Counted from the stretch's first letter, positions 44,133-54,636 are shown. The stretch is 64,000 nucleotides of DNA from Peterkaempfera bronchialis (GCF_003258605.2 NZ_CP031264.1:1922001-1986000), one strand, 5' to 3'. Numbers and translations are program-made. Notes: generated by a model from the letters alone, not told the origin.

Positions 44133-47100
44133 CTACAGCTCCGGGAGGGCCGGCGGCTGCTTGGCCGGCTGCTCGGCGAGGGCGGCCAGGGCGATCCGTA
44201 CGCCCTCCGCCAGCTGCGGGTCCTCGTCGGCGGCCCAGTGGTGCGGGGCCATGACGACCTCGACGTCCGGGTCGATGCCGTGGTTCTCCAGGCCCCAGCC
44301 GTAGTTCTCGAACCAGGTGGCGTACTTGGGCTGGGTGACACTGGTGCCGTCCACCAGGTGGTAGCGCCCGTCGATGCCGATCACCCCGCCCCAGGTGCGC
44401 ACGCCGACCACCGGGCCGATGCCGAGCGCCTGGATGGCGGCGTTGACGATGTCGCCGTCCGACCCGGAGAACTCATTGGCCAGCGCCACCACCGGGCCGC
44501 GCGGGGCGTCCGACGGGTACGGCTCGGCGGACCGCATCCCGCGCGCCATGCCCCAGCTGACGATGCGCCGGTGCAGCTTCTCCACCACCAGCTGGGAGGT
44601 GTGGCCGCCCCGGTTCTCCCGTACGTCGACGATCACGCCCTCGCGGGCCATCTCCACCCGCAGGTCGCGGTGGAGCTGCGCCCAGCCCGCGCCGACCATG
44701 TCGGGTACGTGGAGGTAGCCCAGCCGGCCGTCGGAGAGCCCGTGCACGGCGGCGCGGCGCCCGGCCACCCAGTCGTGGTAGCGCAGCGGTTCCTCGTCGG
44801 ACAGCGGCACCACCACGACATGGCGGGGTTCGCCGCCGCCCGCCGGGGCGACGGTCAGCTCCACCGGGCGGTCGGCGGTGCCCGCGAGCAGCGGCATGGG
44901 ACCGGTCACCGGGTCGACCGGGCGGCCGTCGACTGCGGTCAGGGCGTCGCCCGGCCGGATCGCCACGCCGGGGGCGGCCAGCGGGGAGCGGGCCCGGGGT
45001 CGGAGGACTCCCCGGGCAGCACCCGGACCACCCGCCAGGCGTCGCCGTCGCGGGCCAGGTCGGCGCCGAGCAGGCCCTGCCGCCGGGCCGCCTCGGTACC
45101 GCGGCCCGGCGGGGTGACATAGGCGTGCGAGGTGCCCAGCTCGCCCTGCACCTCCCAGAGCAGGTCGACCAGGTCGTCATGGCTGCCCAGCCGGTCGACC
45201 AGCGGGCGGTAGCGGGCGAGCACGCCGTCCCAGTCGATGCCGTTCAGGTCCTCGCGCCAGTAGTTGTCGCGAGCCAGCCGGCCGTTCTCGTCGTACATCT
45301 GCCGCCACTCGGCGCCCGGGTCGACGGTGACCCGGATGCGGGAGAGGTCGACGGACAGGTCGTCGTGGGAGTCGCCGCCGGAGACCTTGCGGTCGGCGGG
45401 CAGGACGCGCAGCCGCCCGTGGTCGAGCACCGCGATGCGGCTGCCGTCGCCGGAGACGGCGAACGCGTCCAGCCCGTCCAGCAGTTCGTCGTCCTTGAGG
45501 TTCTTCAGGTCGTAGCGCTCCAGCACGGGACGCGGCTCGTCGTCGTCGGGCGAGGCCAGGTCGTCGCCGAGCACCCCGGCGAGGGGCAGCCGGGTCCAGA
45601 GCACACCGTCCTTGGCGGCGTGCAGGGTGCCGAAGCGACCGCCGGGAACCGGGAAGGGCACGATGCGGTCGGCCAGCCCGTCGAGGTCGACCCGGGTCGT
45701 CGGCGCCTGCTCGGCGTCGTCGCCCTTGCCCTTGCCGGACGTACCCGCCTTGCCGCCGTGGTCGCCGTCGCCGTCCGAGTCCCCGCCGAACGGCCTGCCG
45801 TGCCGCTGCGGACCGAACGGGGAGGGGGTGTCGGCGGCCAGCGTGATCAGGTACGGCCGGCAGCCGGTCGGGAAGGACAGGTCGAAGACATGCGCGTCAT
45901 AGACCGGGTCGAAGTTGCGGATCGACAGGAACGCCAGGTGCTTGCCGTCGGCGGTGAAGGCGGGCGAGCTGTCATGGAAGCGGAGCGGCGTCGCATCGCA
46001 GACCGCCAGGTCGGTGGTGTTGGCCAGCTTGAGCTGCCGCAGCGGCCAGGGGCCGGGGTGGGACCAGGCCAGCCAGCCGGAGTCGGGCGAGAAGGCCAGG
46101 TCGGAGACGTCACCCTCGTCGCTGCGGGTGACCTCCCGTACCTCGCCGGTCTCCACCTCGACCAGCAGCACCCGGCCGTCGTGGGAGGCGACGGCCACCC
46201 GGCGGCCGTCGGGGGCGGCGGCCAGCTCCAGCACCCGGCCGAGCCTGCCGCCCGCGACCCTGCGCGGGGTGGCGCCGACGGCACCGGTGGCCGGGGCGAA
46301 CTCCAGCGCGTCCTCACCGTCCGCGTCGGTCACCCAGACCACGCTCTGGCCGCCCTCGCCGGGCACCACCCGGGCCAGCCGGGCCCGCACACCGGGCTCG
46401 GCGGCCAGCGCCCGGACCGGGCCGTCGCGGTGGGTGACCCAGTGCACGGTGCCCCGGACCGTGACGGCGCTGGCGCGGCCGGTGCGGTCCGGGGCGGGCA
46501 GGCCCAGGTGGTGCCCGGCAGCGGCCGGGAAGGGCTGCCGGGCGGTACGGGGGCCGCCGAGGACGATCTCCGGGCGGCGCGGTTGGACGCCGTCCGCCAG
46601 GGAGTCCAGCAGCCACAGCTCGCCGGCCTCGTGCCAGACGACCCTGGAGCCGTCGGTGGTGGCGTTGCGGGCGTAGAACTCGCCGCCGCTGTGGCGCCGC
46701 AGGTCACTGCCGTCGGGCAGGCTGGACCAGAGGCGGGCGACGCCGTCGTGGTCGGAGAGGAAGGCGATGCGGTCGCCGACCCACATCGGGGAGTCGATCT
46801 GGGTGTCCAGCCCGGCGTGGACCCGCTGGAACTCCTCGCCGGTACGGCCGATCCAGAGCTTGCCCGCAGTGCCGCCCCGGTAGCGCTTCCAGTGGGCGGG
46901 CTCCTTGCCCGCGCCGACCGGACCGGCGGAGAGCAGCAGCACCCGGCCGTCCTCGGCGCCGTCCGGGACCGGCTCGAAGGCCAGCCCGCCGATCGGCCCA
47001 TACGGCAGCCGGCGCGGCTCGCCGCCGTCCAGCGGGACGGCAAACGCCCAGGTGCGGCGGAGCGTGGACTGGCCGGCGGTGGTGATGGCGATCGGCTCGC

Positions 47101-47425
47101 CCTCGGGCGTCCAGCCGCGCAGCGCGGTCTTGGCGCTGCCCCAGTGGGTCAGCCGCCGCGCTGGGCCGCCGTCGACCGGGGCGACATGGATCTCGGGGGC
47201 GCCGTCGCGGGTGGAGGTCCAGGCGACCTGGCTGCCGTCCGGCGAGAAGCGGGGATGGGCCACAGGGTCCTGGTCCGCGCTGAGGCGCCAGGCACGGCCG
47301 CCGTCGACCGGGGCGATCCAGACGTCGTCCTCGGCGACGAAGGTGACCAGCTCGCCGTGGAGGTACGGGTGGCGGAGGTAGGCGCCGGCAGGGTTGGCGG
47401 TGGGTCCGGAGTCAGCATCGATCAC
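44133..47425 (-). pseudogene. Tricorn-like S41 peptidase with a frameshift
   Basis: The combined product (about 1,097 residues) is a Tricorn-type protease: an N-terminal beta-propeller with many WD40-like repeats (e.g. VAHPRFSPDGSQVAWTS), a Gly/Asp linker, a PDZ domain (VAIRPGDALTAVDG) and a C-terminal S41 catalytic domain. The catalytic Ser lies in [14 protein letters not shown], with RENRGGHTSQ before it. The frame breaks at a GGGG run (44996-44999): upstream the protein reads LPGESSDP and then turns to nonsense, while the expected continuation (RARSPLAAPGVAIRPG) is one base out of frame. Adding one G restores it. The rest is undamaged, so a sequencing error or a recent mutation is likely. 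GTG 47425 follows AGGGTGG. Confidence 0.8.
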
Positions 47426-47479
47426 GTCGGCCACCCTAACCAGGGGGATCAGACACCGGCGAGAGTTTTGTGGCAGCGG

Positions 47480-47551
47480 CCCTTTTTGTGGCTCGGCTCG
47501 CCGCCGGGCGCCCTGTTGCCGATGCCGACACTCTTCGCTCCGGCACTCGCT
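47480..47551 (-). repeat. Dispersed repeat, truncated copy B
   Basis: This copy matches the first ~72 bp of copies A and C and ends at CACTCGCTC, where copy C begins. It looks like the product of unequal recombination within the element. Confidence 0.8.
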
Positions 47552-47713
47552 CCCTTTTCTGAGGCTCGGCTCGCCGCCGGGCGCCCTGTTGCCGATGCCG
47601 ACACTCGTCGCTCCCGCGCTCGCTCCTTCGTCGCTCGCTTGTCGCTCCTCGCTTTCGGCATCGTCGGCGCCCTTTGGCTCGCTCGCCCTTCCCAGTACAC
47701 CGGGGATCACCGT
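47552..47713 (-). repeat. Dispersed repeat, full copy C
   Basis: This full-length copy lies between the rsmE stop (47751) and the Tricorn start (47425). It is in the same orientation relative to the upstream gene as copy A behind rnz. Conserved flanks include ACGGTGATCCCCGG and GTACTGGGAAGG on the minus strand, so the element extends a little past the hairpin core. Confidence 0.85.
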
Positions 47714-47750
47714 CCCGCTGGGGCCGGACAGTCAAGCGGGCAAGCGGCGC

Positions 47751-48500
47751 TTAACTCCAGCGCCCTGTGCGGCCGAGCAGCAGGGCTCCGGCGGCGACTC
47801 CGGCGGTGGAGGTGCGCAGCACCGAGCTGCCAAGCCGGTAGGGCCGGGCGCCGGCCTCGGCGAAGGCTGCCAGTTCGTCCGGGGAGACGCCGCCCTCCGG
47901 GCCGACCACCAGGACGATGTCGCCGGTGTCGGGGAGTGCGGCGGTGGCCAGGGGTTCGGCGCCCTCCTCGTGGAGTACGGCGGGCAGCGCGGCGGTGCCG
48001 AGCAGCGCCGCGACCTGACGCGTCGTCATCAGCTCGGCCACGTCGGGGAAGCGCAGCCGCCGGGCCTGCTTGCCCGCCTCGCGGGCGGTGGCCCGCCACT
48101 TGGCCAGCGCCTTCTGCCCGCGCTCGCCCTTCCACTGGGTGATGCAGCGGGAGGCGGCCCAGGGCACCACCGCGTCCACGCCGACCTCGGTCATGGTCTC
48201 CACGGCGAGTTCGCCCCGGTCGCCCTTGGGGAGCGCCTGGACGACGGTGATCCGGGGCCGGGCCTCGGGCTCCTGGCGGACCTCGGCCACCTCGGCGTCC
48301 AGGCCGTCCTTGCCGTGCAGCCGCGCCACGGTGCCGTACGCGCCGGTGCCCCGGCCGTCGGTGAGCACGATCGGCTCGCCGACGGTGAGCCGCTTCACGG
48401 CGGCGGCATGCCGCCCCTCGGCGCCGTCCAGGCGCACCAGGGCGCCGGGGCCGACGCCGTGCAGGCGGTCGTCGTCGACGACGAAGACGGGGGCGGTCAT
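47751..48500 (-). CDS. rsmE: 16S rRNA m3U1498 methyltransferase RsmE
   Basis: This 249-residue SPOUT methyltransferase modifies U1498 of 16S rRNA. The N-terminal PUA-like part has FVVDDDRLHG and EGRHAAAVKRLTVGE. The knotted SAM site is shown by VVQALPKGDRGELAVETMTEVGV, VVGPEGGVSPDELAAF and the LGSSVLRTSTAGVAAGALL end. It lies 29 bp after dnaJ, a conserved order (hrcA-dnaJ-rsmE). Confidence 0.94.
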   Translation of the reverse strand: MTAPVFVVDDDRLHGVGPGALVRLDGAEGRHAAAVKRLTVGEPIVLTDGRGTGAYGTVARLHGKDGLDAEVAEVRQEPEARPRITVVQALPKGDRGELAVETMTEVGVDAVVPWAASRCITQWKGERGQKALAKWRATAREAGKQARRLRFPDVAELMTTRQVAALLGTAALPAVLHEEGAEPLATAALPDTGDIVLVVGPEGGVSPDELAAFAEAGARPYRLGSSVLRTSTAGVAAGALLLGRTGRWS

Positions 48501-48529
48501 GGTGACGGGGGTCCTTTTCGGGGGAGCGC

Positions 48530-49678
48530 TCAGCGGCCGTTGAAGGCGTCCTTGAGCCGGGAGAAGAGCCCCTGCTGGCCGGGTGCGAAGGTGCCGGACG
48601 GCCGCTCCTCGCCGCGCAGCTTGGCGAGCCGGCGGACCAGCTCCTCCTGCTCCGGGTCGAGCTTGGTCGGGGTCTGCACCTCGACGTGCACGATCAGGTC
48701 ACCGCGCCCGCCGCCGCGCAGGTGGGTGATGCCTCGGCCGTGCATCGGGATGGACTGCCCGGACTGGGTGCCCGGCCGGATGTCGACGTCCTCCAGCCCG
48801 TCCAGCGTCTCCAGCGGGACCTTGGTGCCGAGCGACGCCGCCGTCATCGGGATGGTGACGGTGCAGTGCAGGTCGTCGCCGCGCCGCTGGAAGACCCGGT
48901 GGGCGGTCTCGGCGATCTCCACGTACAGGTCGCCGGCCGGGCCGCCGCCGGGGCCGACCTCGCCCTCGCCGGCCAGCTGGATGCGGGTGCCGTTGTCCAC
49001 ACCGGCCGGGATCTTCACCGTGAGGGTGCGGCGGGCCCGTACCCGGCCGTCGCCCGCGCACTCCGGGCAGGGGGTGGGGACGACGGTGCCGAAGCCCTGG
49101 CACTGGGGGCAGGGCCGGGAGGTCATGACCTGGCCCAGGAAGGAGCGGGTGACCTGGGAGACCTCGCCCCGCCCGCGGCACATGTCGCAGGTCTGCGCGG
49201 AGGTGCCGGGCGCCGCGCCCTCACCGTTGCAGGTGGTGCAGGTGACGGCGGTGTCGACCTGGATCTCCTTGGTGGTGCCGAATGCGGCCTCCTCCAGGGT
49301 GATCTCGATGCGGATCATGGCGTCCTGGCCCCGCCGGGTACGCGACCGCGGCCCCCGCGACCCGGCCGCAGCACCGAAGAAGGCGTCCATGATGTCGGAG
49401 AAGCCGAACCCGGCCGCACCGGCGCCGAAGCCGCCCGCGCCGGCACCGCCGCCGCCGTTCGGCGACAGCGGGTCGCCGCCCAGGTCGTAGACCTGGCGCT
49501 TGGCCGGGTCGGAGAGCACCTCGTAGGCGGCGTTGATCTCCTTGAAGCGCTCCTGCGTCTTGGGGTCGGGGTTGACGTCGGGGTGCAGTTCGCGAGCCAG
49601 ACGCCGGAACGCCTTCTTGATCTCGTCCTGACCCGCGTCACGTCGGACGCCCAGTACCGCGTAGTAGTCCGTGGCCAC
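48530..49678 (-). CDS. dnaJ: Chaperone DnaJ
   Basis: This 382-residue type I Hsp40 co-chaperone has an N-terminal J domain with the essential HPD (LARELHPDVNPDP), a Gly/Phe region (GGGAGAGGFGAGAAGFGFS), four CxxCxGxG zinc knuckles (starting CTTCNGEG, CDMCRGRG, CPQCQGFG, CPECAGDG) and the C-terminal substrate-binding domain. This is the hrcA-linked DnaJ2-type copy. GTG 49678 is favoured, with GGAG 6 nt upstream; TTG one codon earlier is an alternative. It is 30 bp after hrcA and shares the CIRCE-controlled promoter. Confidence 0.93.
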   Translation of the reverse strand: MATDYYAVLGVRRDAGQDEIKKAFRRLARELHPDVNPDPKTQERFKEINAAYEVLSDPAKRQVYDLGGDPLSPNGGGGAGAGGFGAGAAGFGFSDIMDAFFGAAAGSRGPRSRTRRGQDAMIRIEITLEEAAFGTTKEIQVDTAVTCTTCNGEGAAPGTSAQTCDMCRGRGEVSQVTRSFLGQVMTSRPCPQCQGFGTVVPTPCPECAGDGRVRARRTLTVKIPAGVDNGTRIQLAGEGEVGPGGGPAGDLYVEIAETAHRVFQRRGDDLHCTVTIPMTAASLGTKVPLETLDGLEDVDIRPGTQSGQSIPMHGRGITHLRGGGRGDLIVHVEVQTPTKLDPEQEELVRRLAKLRGEERPSGTFAPGQQGLFSRLKDAFNGR

Positions 49679-49708
49679 CAATGACTCCGCTTGCTCCGCC
49701 TATCGAAC

Positions 49709-50725
49709 TTAAGACTCAGCCAGGATCTGACCGACGTACCGTGCCACCGCGCGTACCGCCCCCATTGTGCCTGGATAGTCCATCCGGGTCGGGCCGATGA
49801 CGCCCAACTTCGCGACGGACTCGTCGCCCGAACCGTAGCCCACCGAGACGACCGACGTGGAATTCAGGCCCTCGTAGTCGTTCTCATGACCGATCCGGAC
49901 CGTCATCCCGGGCTCCGCCGTCTCACCGAGGAGTCTCAGCAGCACCACCTGCTCCTCCAGTGCCTCCAGCACCGGCCGGATGGTGAGCGGGAAGTCGTGC
50001 CCGAAACGGGTGAGGTTGGCCGTGCCACCGAGCATGATCCGCTCCTCGGTGCGCTCCACCAGCGTCTCGAAGAGCGTGGAGAGGACCGCCGTGACGATCG
50101 GCCGGTCGTCCGCCTCGAAGGCGTCCGGCAGGTCCTGGAGCCGCGTGGGCACCTCGGGGAACCGCACCCCGCCGGCGGCGGCGTTGAGCCGCGCCCGCAG
50201 ATCGGCCAGGACCGTCTCGCCGACCGGGGACGGGGCGTCCACGATCCGCTGCTCCACCCGGCCGGTGTTGGTGATCAGCACCAGCATGATCTTGGTGGGC
50301 GCCAGGGCCAGCAGCTCCACGTGCCGCACGCTGGACCGCGAGAGCGACGGGTACTGCACCACGGCGACCTGCCGGGTGAGCTGCGCCAGCAGCCGTACCG
50401 TGCGGGCCACCACGTCGTCGAGGTCGACGGCGCTGTCCAGGAAGTGCCGGATGGCCCGCCGCTCCGGCGCGGACAGCGGCTTGACCTCGGCCAGGCGGTC
50501 CACGAAGAGCCGGTAGCCCTTGTCGGTGGGCACCCGGCCGGCGCTGGTGTGCGGCTGGTGGATGTAGCCGTCGTCCTCCAGCGCCGCCATGTCGTTGCGC
50601 ACCGTGGCCGGGGAGACGCCCAGGCTGTGCCGCTCCACGAGGGCCTTGGAGCCGACCGGCTCCTCGGTGCCGACGTAGTCCTGCACGATGGCGCGCAGCA
50701 CCGCGAGCTTGCGTTCGTCGAGCAT
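49709..50725 (-). CDS. hrcA: Heat-inducible repressor HrcA
   Basis: This 338-residue repressor of heat-shock genes binds CIRCE operators and depends on GroEL for activity. The N-terminal winged helix contains [20 protein letters not shown] and [18 protein letters not shown]. The GAF-like middle and the C-terminal [19 protein letters not shown] block are conserved. ATG 50725 gives the family start; the open frame extends upstream over the operator. A perfect CIRCE element 62 bp before the ATG indicates autoregulation together with dnaJ. Confidence 0.94.
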   Translation of the reverse strand: MLDERKLAVLRAIVQDYVGTEEPVGSKALVERHSLGVSPATVRNDMAALEDDGYIHQPHTSAGRVPTDKGYRLFVDRLAEVKPLSAPERRAIRHFLDSAVDLDDVVARTVRLLAQLTRQVAVVQYPSLSRSSVRHVELLALAPTKIMLVLITNTGRVEQRIVDAPSPVGETVLADLRARLNAAAGGVRFPEVPTRLQDLPDAFEADDRPIVTAVLSTLFETLVERTEERIMLGGTANLTRFGHDFPLTIRPVLEALEEQVVLLRLLGETAEPGMTVRIGHENDYEGLNSTSVVSVGYGSGDESVAKLGVIGPTRMDYPGTMGAVRAVARYVGQILAES

Positions 50726-50787
50726 GGCACGCACCTCCGGCGTCACGCGTTGCATCAGTACGGGTTCGGTTCCCGGCCCCTGCGGGT

Positions 50788-50814
50788 CTGGCACTCTGCG
50801 CGGGCGAGTGCCAG
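50788..50814. promoter_or_regulatory. CIRCE operator (HrcA binding site)
   Basis: CTGGCACTC-N9-GAGTGCCAG is a perfect 9-9-9 inverted repeat. It lies in the hrcA-htpX divergent gap, nearer hrcA. The actinobacterial form differs from the Bacillus consensus (TTAGCACTC) only in the outer bases. Confidence 0.92.
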
Positions 50815-50992
50815 AACCGTACCTGCCAGTGTAAGGCCCGACTCCCGTGCCCGGAACGGGCCGTCGCCGGAAGCCGCCAGGATCACCTCGCGTGCTGCTG
50901 CCGCCGGGGGCCCGACGGTGGCAGCATCGAAGCAGAGGGGCGCACCCGCAGCCGCCCCGGCCGCCGTCGGCGGCACATCTGGAGGAGGCGCC

Positions 50993-51901
50993 ATGGCTGT
51001 GTCAGGGCAGCGGACCCGTTTCGCACCCGACCGCGGGCTGACCCGGCGGATGGTCACCACGATGTTCCTCATCGGCCTGGTCTACGTGGGCTTCACCGGC
51101 CTGCTGGTCGCCCTGCTGGGGCGGGCCTGGCCGATCGTGGTGGTGATCGCGGTCGTCCTGTTCGTCGTGCAGTTCTGGTTCAGCGACACCATCGCCGAGA
51201 AGGCGATGGGCGCCCGGGAGGCGAGCCCCGAGCAGTACCCGCAGCTGCACGGCACGATCGACCGGCTCTGCGCCCTGGCCGACATGCCCAAGCCACGGGT
51301 CGCGGTCGCCGTCAACGACATGCCCAATGCCTTCGCCACCGGCCGCAACCCGGAGCGGGCGGTGGTCTGCGTCACCACCGGGCTGCTGCGGCGGTTGGAG
51401 CCCGAGGAGTTGGAGGGCGTGCTCGCCCATGAGCTCTCCCATGTCGCCCACCGGGACGTCGCGGTGATGACCATCGCCGGCTTCCTCGGGGTGCTGGCCG
51501 GGGCCATCACCCGGATCGGCCTCTGGGGCGGCTTCCGGGGCAGCCGCGACCAGAACATGGCCATCGCGGCGATCGTCATCCCGCTGGTCTCCATCGCCGT
51601 GTACGTGCTGAGCCTGCTGCTGACCCGGCTGCTCTCCCGCTACCGCGAGCTGGCCGCCGACCGCGCGGCGGCGCTGCTCACCGGGCGGCCCTCCGAGCTG
51701 GCCTCGGCGCTCACCAAGGTCACCGGCCAGATCGCCCGGATCCCCAGCGAGGACCTGCGGCGGGCCCAGCCGTACAACGCCTTCTACTTCGCCCCGGCGC
51801 TCAACGCCCGGGAGACCGCCGCACAGCTCTTCTCCACCCACCCCACGCTGGAGAAGCGGCTGGAGCAGCTCGGCCGGATCTCCACCGAGCTGGGCCGCTG
51901 A
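50993..51901 (+). CDS. htpX: HtpX-like zinc metalloprotease
   Basis: This 302-residue membrane protease of family M48 works in membrane-protein quality control. Two hydrophobic segments open the protein ([36 protein letters not shown]), and two more follow the active site. The zinc site is His146 and His150 in HELSH with the catalytic Glu147, plus Glu219 in [15 protein letters not shown] follows GGAGGAGG. It is divergent from hrcA with CIRCE between them and is coupled to pspAB, fitting an envelope-stress role. Confidence 0.92.
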   Translation: MAVSGQRTRFAPDRGLTRRMVTTMFLIGLVYVGFTGLLVALLGRAWPIVVVIAVVLFVVQFWFSDTIAEKAMGAREASPEQYPQLHGTIDRLCALADMPKPRVAVAVNDMPNAFATGRNPERAVVCVTTGLLRRLEPEELEGVLAHELSHVAHRDVAVMTIAGFLGVLAGAITRIGLWGGFRGSRDQNMAIAAIVIPLVSIAVYVLSLLLTRLLSRYRELAADRAAALLTGRPSELASALTKVTGQIARIPSEDLRRAQPYNAFYFAPALNARETAAQLFSTHPTLEKRLEQLGRISTELGR

Positions 51902-51902
51902 G

Positions 51903-52487
51903 GTGGGGTTCCTGGAGGCGCTGCTCGGTCGGCGCAAGCCCGTCCGCCCGGACCTGGACCAGCTCTTCGGCCTGCCCTCGGCCGCCATCACCCTGGAGGC
52001 GGCGGCCGGCTTCCGGCCGACCGGGCTGGGCTCGGTCTGCTTCGCCGCCGTGGAGGGCGGCGCCTTCGCCGAGGTGGAGCGGCAGGTACGGGCGCTGCTG
52101 GACGCCGACACGGCCGACGGCGGGGTGCCGGTGGAGACCAGCCGGGACGGCTACGGCTACTCCTGGCTGCTGGCCCGCCACTCCCCCGACGACCTGCCCG
52201 GCCTGGTCAACGACCTGCACGCGGTCAACAGCGAGCTGGAGGCCAATGGCTTCGGCCCGCAGCTGCTCTGCTCCCTGGTCGGCTTCAAGGACGCCGAGGG
52301 CCGGTCGCTGGCGCTGGTCTACCTCTACAAGCGGGGCACCTTCTACCCGTTCGCGCCGGTCGCGGGCGGCGGGGAGAAGCGCGACAGCGCACTGGAGCTC
52401 CAGGTGAAGGCGATGGTCGGCGACGACCTGCGGGTGGAGCAGGACCTCACCCGCTGGTTCCCGGTGTGGGGCGCCCCGGGGCTCTGA
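51903..52487 (+). CDS. pspAB: PspA-associated protein PspAB
   Basis: This 194-residue soluble protein belongs to the actinobacterial PspAB family, linked to the PspA envelope-stress response. The conserved start GFLEALLGRRKPVRPDLDQLF and the end LTRWFPVWGAPGL are distinctive, with YLYKRGTFYPFAP before it. GTG 51903 follows the htpX TGA by one base, so translation is coupled. No PspA homologue lies in the window. Confidence 0.8.
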   Translation: MGFLEALLGRRKPVRPDLDQLFGLPSAAITLEAAAGFRPTGLGSVCFAAVEGGAFAEVERQVRALLDADTADGGVPVETSRDGYGYSWLLARHSPDDLPGLVNDLHAVNSELEANGFGPQLLCSLVGFKDAEGRSLALVYLYKRGTFYPFAPVAGGGEKRDSALELQVKAMVGDDLRVEQDLTRWFPVWGAPGL

Positions 52488-52510
52488 CGGCGGCCCCTAT
52501 CATGCGGGGG

Positions 52511-53347
52511 ATGCGCAGCAGGCAGTACGGACCCGACCTCACCCCGCCGTGGAAGCGGCAGCGGCCCGCCCCGGAGGTCCCGGCCGAACCCGACCTGGTG
52601 GTGGAGGAGGCGGCCACCGGCTTCTGCGGCGCCGTGGTGCGGTGCGAGAAGACCGCCGAGGGGTTCACCGTCACCTTGGAGGACCGCTTCGGCAGGCATC
52701 GGGTCTTCCCGATGGCGCCGCGCGGCTTTCTGCTGGAGGGCAGGGTCGTCACCCTGGTGCGCCCCACCGCACCCGCCGCGCCCGCCGCGCCCCGCCGCCC
52801 TGGGCTGACCGCCTCCGGGTCGATCGCCGTGCCCGGCGCGCGGGCCCGGGTCGCCCGGGAGTCCCGCATCTATGTGGAGGGCCGCCACGACGCCGAGCTG
52901 GTGGAGCGGGTCTGGGGCGACGACCTGCGGATCGAGGGCGTGGTGGTGGAGTACCTGGAGGGCGTGGACGACCTGCCCGCCGTGGTGGCCGAGTTCGCCC
53001 CGGGCCCCGGCCGGCGGCTGGGCGTGCTGGTGGACCACCTGGTGCCGGGCTCCAAGGAGCAGCGGATCGCCGACCGGGTCGGCGGCGACGGCGTGCTGGT
53101 GGTCGGCCACCCGTACATCGACATCTGGCAGGCGGTGAAGCCGTCCAGCGTGTCCATCCCCGGCTGGCCGGAGGTGCCGCGCGGCGAGTCCTGGAAGGAG
53201 GGCGTCTGCCGCCGCCTCGGCTGGCCGGTGGACACCCCCGCCGCCTGGCGCCGCATCCTGGCCTCGGTGCACTCCTACCGCGACCTCGACCCGGCGCTGC
53301 TGGGCCGGGTCGAGGAGCTGATCGACTTCGTCACCGAGCCGGGCTGA
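52511..53347 (+). CDS. DUF3097 family protein
   Basis: This 278-residue protein belongs to the conserved actinobacterial family DUF3097. The N-terminal part (VVEEAATGFCGAVVRCEKTA, VTLEDRFGRHRVFPM) is a small beta domain. The C-terminal part has a Toprim-like pattern: the acidic IYVEGRHDAELVERVWGDDL, then VLVDHLVPGSKEQRI and VVGHPYIDIWQ. Such folds bind Mg2+ and nucleic acid or nucleotides. ATG 52511 is chosen by family comparison; ATG 52502 is also possible. The gene ends 5 bp before the corrected hemW stop. Function unknown. Confidence 0.8.
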   Translation: MRSRQYGPDLTPPWKRQRPAPEVPAEPDLVVEEAATGFCGAVVRCEKTAEGFTVTLEDRFGRHRVFPMAPRGFLLEGRVVTLVRPTAPAAPAAPRRPGLTASGSIAVPGARARVARESRIYVEGRHDAELVERVWGDDLRIEGVVVEYLEGVDDLPAVVAEFAPGPGRRLGVLVDHLVPGSKEQRIADRVGGDGVLVVGHPYIDIWQAVKPSSVSIPGWPEVPRGESWKEGVCRRLGWPVDTPAAWRRILASVHSYRDLDPALLGRVEELIDFVTEPG

Positions 53348-53352
53348 CTGTC

Positions 53353-54581
53353 TCAGTCGACCAGGTCGCGGACCAGCGCGTCGGCCAGCAGGCGGCCCCG
53401 GAGGGTGAGGGCGGCGCGGCCGGCGGCGTAGGGCTCGGGGCGGAGCAGGCCGTCGGTGAGGGCCCGGTCGGCGGCGCGGCGGCCGGCGGGGCGAGCAGCG
53501 CGAGCGGGCAGCCGTCGGCGAGGCGCAGCTCCAGCAGGATGCGCTCCACGCGGCGGTCCTCGGCGGTGAGCAGTTCGCGGCCCTGGCCGGGGCTGCGGCC
53601 CTCGGCGAGGGCCTGGGCGTATGCGGCGGGGTGCTTGGCGTTCCACCAGCGGACGCCGCCGACGTGGCTGTGCGCGCCGGGTCCGGCGCCCCACCAGTCG
53701 GCGCCGGTCCAGTAGAGCTCGTTGTGGCGGCAGCGCCCGGCCTCGGAGGCGGCCCAGTTGGAGACCTCGTACCAGGCGAAGCCGGCGGCGGTGAGCAGTT
53801 CCTCGGCGATCAGGTAGCGGTCGGCGTGCACATCGTCGTCGGTCATCGGGATCTCGCCGCGCCGGATCCGGGCGGCGAGCCGGGTGCCGTCCTCCACGAT
53901 CAGGGAGTAGGCGGAGATGTGGTCCGGCCCGGCGGAGAGGGCGGCGTCCAGTGAGGTCCGCCAGTCGGCGTCGGACTCGCCGGGGGTGCCGTAGATCAGG
54001 TCCAGGTTGACATGGTCGAAGCCGGCCGCCCGTGCCTCGGCGACGCATGCCTCGGGACGGCCGGGGGTGTGGTGCCGGTCGAGCAGGCGCAGCACATGGG
54101 GGCGGGCGCTCTGCATGCCGAAGGAGATCCGGTTGAAGCCACCCGCGCGCAGCTCGGCCAGGTAGGCAGGGTCGACCGACTCGGGGTTGGCCTCGGTGGT
54201 GACCTCGGCGCCCTCGGCCAGCCCGAACTCCTCGCGGATCGCGGTCAGCATGGCCACCAGGTCGGCGGCGGGCAGCAGGGTGGGGGTGCCGCCGCCGACG
54301 AAGACGGTGGAGACCGGCGCCTCGGCCGCTCCCAGCACCTTGCGGGCCAGCCGGACCTCGGCGACCAGGTTCTGCGCATAGGTCTCCTGCGAGGCGACCG
54401 CCCCGGAGGAGCGCAGCTCGGTGGCGGTGTAGGTGTTGAAGTCGCAGTAGCCGCAGCGGGTGGCGCAGTAGGGCACATGGACGTAGAAGCCGAAGGGGCG
54501 CTCCCCGACGCCGGCCAGGGCGGAGTCGGGCAGAGCACCGTCGGACGGCACGGGCTCGCCGTCGGGGAGGGTGGAGGGCAT
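53353..54581 (-). pseudogene. hemW: Radical SAM protein HemW with a 3' frameshift
   Basis: This protein is the heme chaperone HemW, formerly called oxygen-independent coproporphyrinogen oxidase-like. The radical SAM cluster motif is YCATRCGYCDFN, followed by STVFVGGGTPTLLP, EVTTEANPESV, RISFGMQS and DLIYGTPGESD. It is intact to LELRLADGCPLALLAP. There the frame breaks at a GGGG run (53488-53491): the expected helical end (ADRALTDGLLRPEPYAAG, then LADALVRDLVD) continues one base out of frame to a stop at 53353. Inserting one G restores a normal protein and removes an overlap with the DUF3097 gene. Only about 45 C-terminal residues are affected. Start 54581 is by family similarity; 54599 is an alternative. 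Confidence 0.85.
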
Positions 54582-54636
54582 GGCTCCATTGTCCGGCATC
54601 CGGCGCGCTGCCCCGCCGGGCGCCGGGCCGCCGGGG

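Noticed and set aside
45125-48142. Very long plus-strand open frame opposite the Tricorn-like gene and rsmE
   Set aside because: It is a composition-driven antisense frame. The translation is Gly/Gln/Val-rich without motifs, while the minus strand encodes clear protein families.
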